Part shown: one piece after another, positions 62,819 through 64,000 of the stretch
Layout: each line of letters begins with the position of its first letter
Numbering within the stretch: position 1 is the stretch's first letter
Source: an uncultured Flavobacteriaceae bacterium
GTDB lineage: Bacteria > Bacteroidota > Bacteroidia > Flavobacteriales > Flavobacteriaceae
Reading direction: 5' to 3'
Assembly (NCBI GenBank): GCA_947502495.1
Contig: CANNAC010000006.1
Span: 1 to 64,000, forward strand
Length of the DNA: 64,000 nucleotides
Program-made: the position numbers and the translations under genes
Notes under the pieces: generated by a model
Database searches by the model: none
Told to the model about the DNA's origin: nothing
Seen by the model: the letters and a program-made list of their open reading frames with translations, nothing else

Positions 62819-63458
62819 AGAAGGTTATAAAATCATAACAATTACATTTATACTAGTAGTTGTTTTCTGTTTGTTAATAGATAAGTTTGTTGGCATACAT
62901 TGGCTTCAAATAGCATTATTTGCTGTAGTTGGCGTATTCTTATATTTAATACTTCAGTTTTTTAGAAACCCTAAAAGAAATACAGTTCACAATGACAATA
63001 ATGTAGTTTCACCTGTAGATGGTAAAGTGGTTGTTATTGAAGAAGTTTTTGAAAAAGAATTTTTTAATGAAAAAAGATTACAAGTAAGTGTTTTTATGTC
63101 GCCACTAAATGTGCACGTAACTCGTTACCCGATTAAAGGTAAAGTAGTCTTCAGTAAATACCATCCTGGAAAATTTCTAGTAGCATGGCATCCTAAGTCT
63201 AGTGAAGAAAACGAACGTACTACAGTAGTTGTAGAAAACACTTCTTATGGTCAAGTATTATACAGACAAGTTGCTGGAGCATTAGCGAAACGTATTGTAA
63301 ATTATGCAAAAGAAGGAGATGCTGCCATACAAGGTAGCGACTCTGGTTTTATTAAATTTGGTTCGAGAGTAGATTTATATTTACCTTTAGATACTAAAAT
63401 TAAAGTTTCACTGAATCAAAAAGTTCGTGGTGGTGAAAGTATTATAGCAGAAAAATAA
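62808..63458 (+). CDS. psd: Phosphatidylserine decarboxylase (short form)
   Basis: Membrane enzyme of 216 residues that converts phosphatidylserine to phosphatidylethanolamine. Two N-terminal hydrophobic helices (about 8-25 and 30-48) precede the catalytic part: VVSPVDGKVVVIEE, VFMSPLNVHVTRYPIKG and VAGALAKRIVNY. The self-cleavage serine is in the GSR triad of FIKFGSRVDLYLP near residue 183, which yields the pyruvoyl subunit. This is the short PSD type of Bacteroidota and alphaproteobacteria. It overlaps cdsA by 11 nt and shares one base with the start of the next gene. Confidence 0.95.
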   Translation: MFHKEGYKIITITFILVVVFCLLIDKFVGIHWLQIALFAVVGVFLYLILQFFRNPKRNTVHNDNNVVSPVDGKVVVIEEVFEKEFFNEKRLQVSVFMSPLNVHVTRYPIKGKVVFSKYHPGKFLVAWHPKSSEENERTTVVVENTSYGQVLYRQVAGALAKRIVNYAKEGDAAIQGSDSGFIKFGSRVDLYLPLDTKIKVSLNQKVRGGESIIAEK

Positions 63459-63724
63459 TGACTTCTGAAGAATTAGAAATAACGTTTAGAGATGCTGTTG
63501 CAAGAATAAATGCGCATAAAGAGCCTTTTCCTGCAGACCTATTGTTACGTCTATACGCATACTATAAAAAATCTACTAATGACTACAGCAGACCTAGTAG
63601 CAAGAAGGAAATAATAAACGCATTTAAAACAAATGCTTTATTTCAAATTCAAAAGATTACCCAAGACGAAGCAAAACAAACCTACATAGACTTAGTAAAT
63701 AATTACTTTCTCTATAGAAAATGA
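63458..63724 (+). CDS. Acyl-CoA-binding protein
   Basis: Protein of 88 residues of the ACBP fold (four-helix bundle): LEITFRDAVARINAHKEPFP, LLLRLYAYYKKSTNDY, IINAFKTNALFQIQKITQDE, AKQTYIDLVNNYF. The LLLRLYAYYKKST segment is the diagnostic helix 2 with the Tyr and Lys that contact the CoA. Related bacterial ACBPs are less frequent than eukaryotic ones. It starts 1 nt within the psd stop, indicating cotranscription with phospholipid genes, a sensible place for a long-chain acyl-CoA carrier. Its stop overlaps the next start (ATGA). Confidence 0.85.
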   Translation: MTSEELEITFRDAVARINAHKEPFPADLLLRLYAYYKKSTNDYSRPSSKKEIINAFKTNALFQIQKITQDEAKQTYIDLVNNYFLYRK

Positions 63725-64000
63725 TAGTTCTAGATTTCTTGTTAGAAATACCAGCATTAGTTGGCATTATTTTTATAATAACAGGAATTCTTATGCAGGT
63801 ATTTCCACCAAAGAAAATCAATCCGCTTTATGGGTATAGAACGCGACGTTCTATGGAAAACCAACAGAATTGGGATTTCTCTCAAAAATATTCTGCAAAA
63901 CTATTAACGGTTCTTGGCATTGCTCTTGTACTCATTTCCTCTTTAAATATCTTCTTTAATATTCAAGACGATTTAGAAAAAATAATAAGTGCTATTTTAA
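63721..64000 (+). CDS. SdpI-family membrane protein (3' end outside window)
   Basis: An ATG overlapping the ACBP stop opens a frame to the window edge (93 codons). It has one hydrophobic helix (IPALVGIIFIITGILMQVF), then the SdpI/YhfL-type motif INPLYGYRTRRSMENQQNWDFSQKY and a second helix (LLTVLGIALVLISSLNIFF). The YGYRT-S-N-W pattern is the signature of SdpI-type proteins (PF13630). SdpI is an immunity protein in Bacillus, but most family members have no known role. It is incomplete. Confidence 0.8.
   Translation, partial: MIVLDFLLEIPALVGIIFIITGILMQVFPPKKINPLYGYRTRRSMENQQNWDFSQKYSAKLLTVLGIALVLISSLNIFFNIQDDLEKIISAIL

Noticed and set aside
63721-64000. SdpI-like gene as toxin immunity
   Set aside because: No SdpC-like toxin gene is seen and most SdpI-family proteins have no link to toxins; the gene is incomplete in the window.

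Overview
The window comes from a marine-type member of the Flavobacteriaceae (Bacteroidota). Reasons: strongly AT-rich DNA with essentially no Shine-Dalgarno sequences, TAnnTTTG-type -7 promoter boxes, type IX secretion (T9SS) substrates, an ECF sigma/FecR/TonB-receptor unit, a fused SecDF, a stand-alone bTHX ribosomal protein, and gene neighbourhoods typical of that family (rsfS-ftsH-LUD-cdsA-psd). No tRNA, rRNA, phage, transposase, plasmid or CRISPR signal was seen. It is ordinary chromosome seeded with short palindromic repeats.

Layout. 1-1415 (minus): 5' part of a repetitive T9SS surface protein cut by the window edge. 1.6-6.6 kb (plus): folE, cysS, yidD, lgt, a DUF192 lipoprotein and an alpha/beta hydrolase. 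6.7-8.3 kb: secreted protein of unknown function, followed by a structured repeat. 8.5-19.4 kb (minus): secDF and a SecD-head-like companion, DUF4412 protein, mdh, TPR lipoprotein, T9SS M43-type metalloprotease, gyrB. 19.8-33.6 kb: hybrid histidine kinase, asnB, DUF2911, queE, HerA-like ATPase, YitT, cupin, hydrolase, RluF-type synthase, VOC protein, then ffh-folD-membrane protein on minus. 33.8-40.4 kb: an ECF sigma/FecR/TonB-receptor locus flanked by two lipoproteins that share a lipocalin-like unit. 40.5-47 kb: UDG-family protein, TPR protein, bTHX, yaaA, a repeat-rich gap, rluD, PASTA protein, ddl, coaD. 47-51 kb (minus): TPR hybrid kinase and SulP transporter. 51-56.3 kb (plus): M14 carboxypeptidase and a three-gene amide-ligase operon (RimK-like ATP-grasp, GCS2-like ligase, N-formylglutamate amidohydrolase-like). 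56.3-64 kb: NUDIX, pyrE, SRPBCC, birA, then rsfS-ftsH and LUD-cdsA-psd-acbp-sdpI.

Most notable points. (1) Two about 158-nt copies of one structured element (8283-8441 and 43390-43546) with the same terminal stem, a covarying central stem and a hypervariable tip. (2) A bipartite promoter, GGTAGGAG-15 bp-TGTTATA, occurs exactly twice around the ECF sigma gene, once before fecR-tonB and once before the divergent lipoprotein, and so defines a probable regulon. (3) The tightly packed RimK/GCS2/FGase operon looks like a pathway for a small peptide-like metabolite. (4) Several families of short palindromes are dispersed through intergenic DNA, and one copy is inserted in frame in a uracil-DNA-glycosylase-family gene. 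(5) A secreted SecD-head-like protein is encoded next to secDF.
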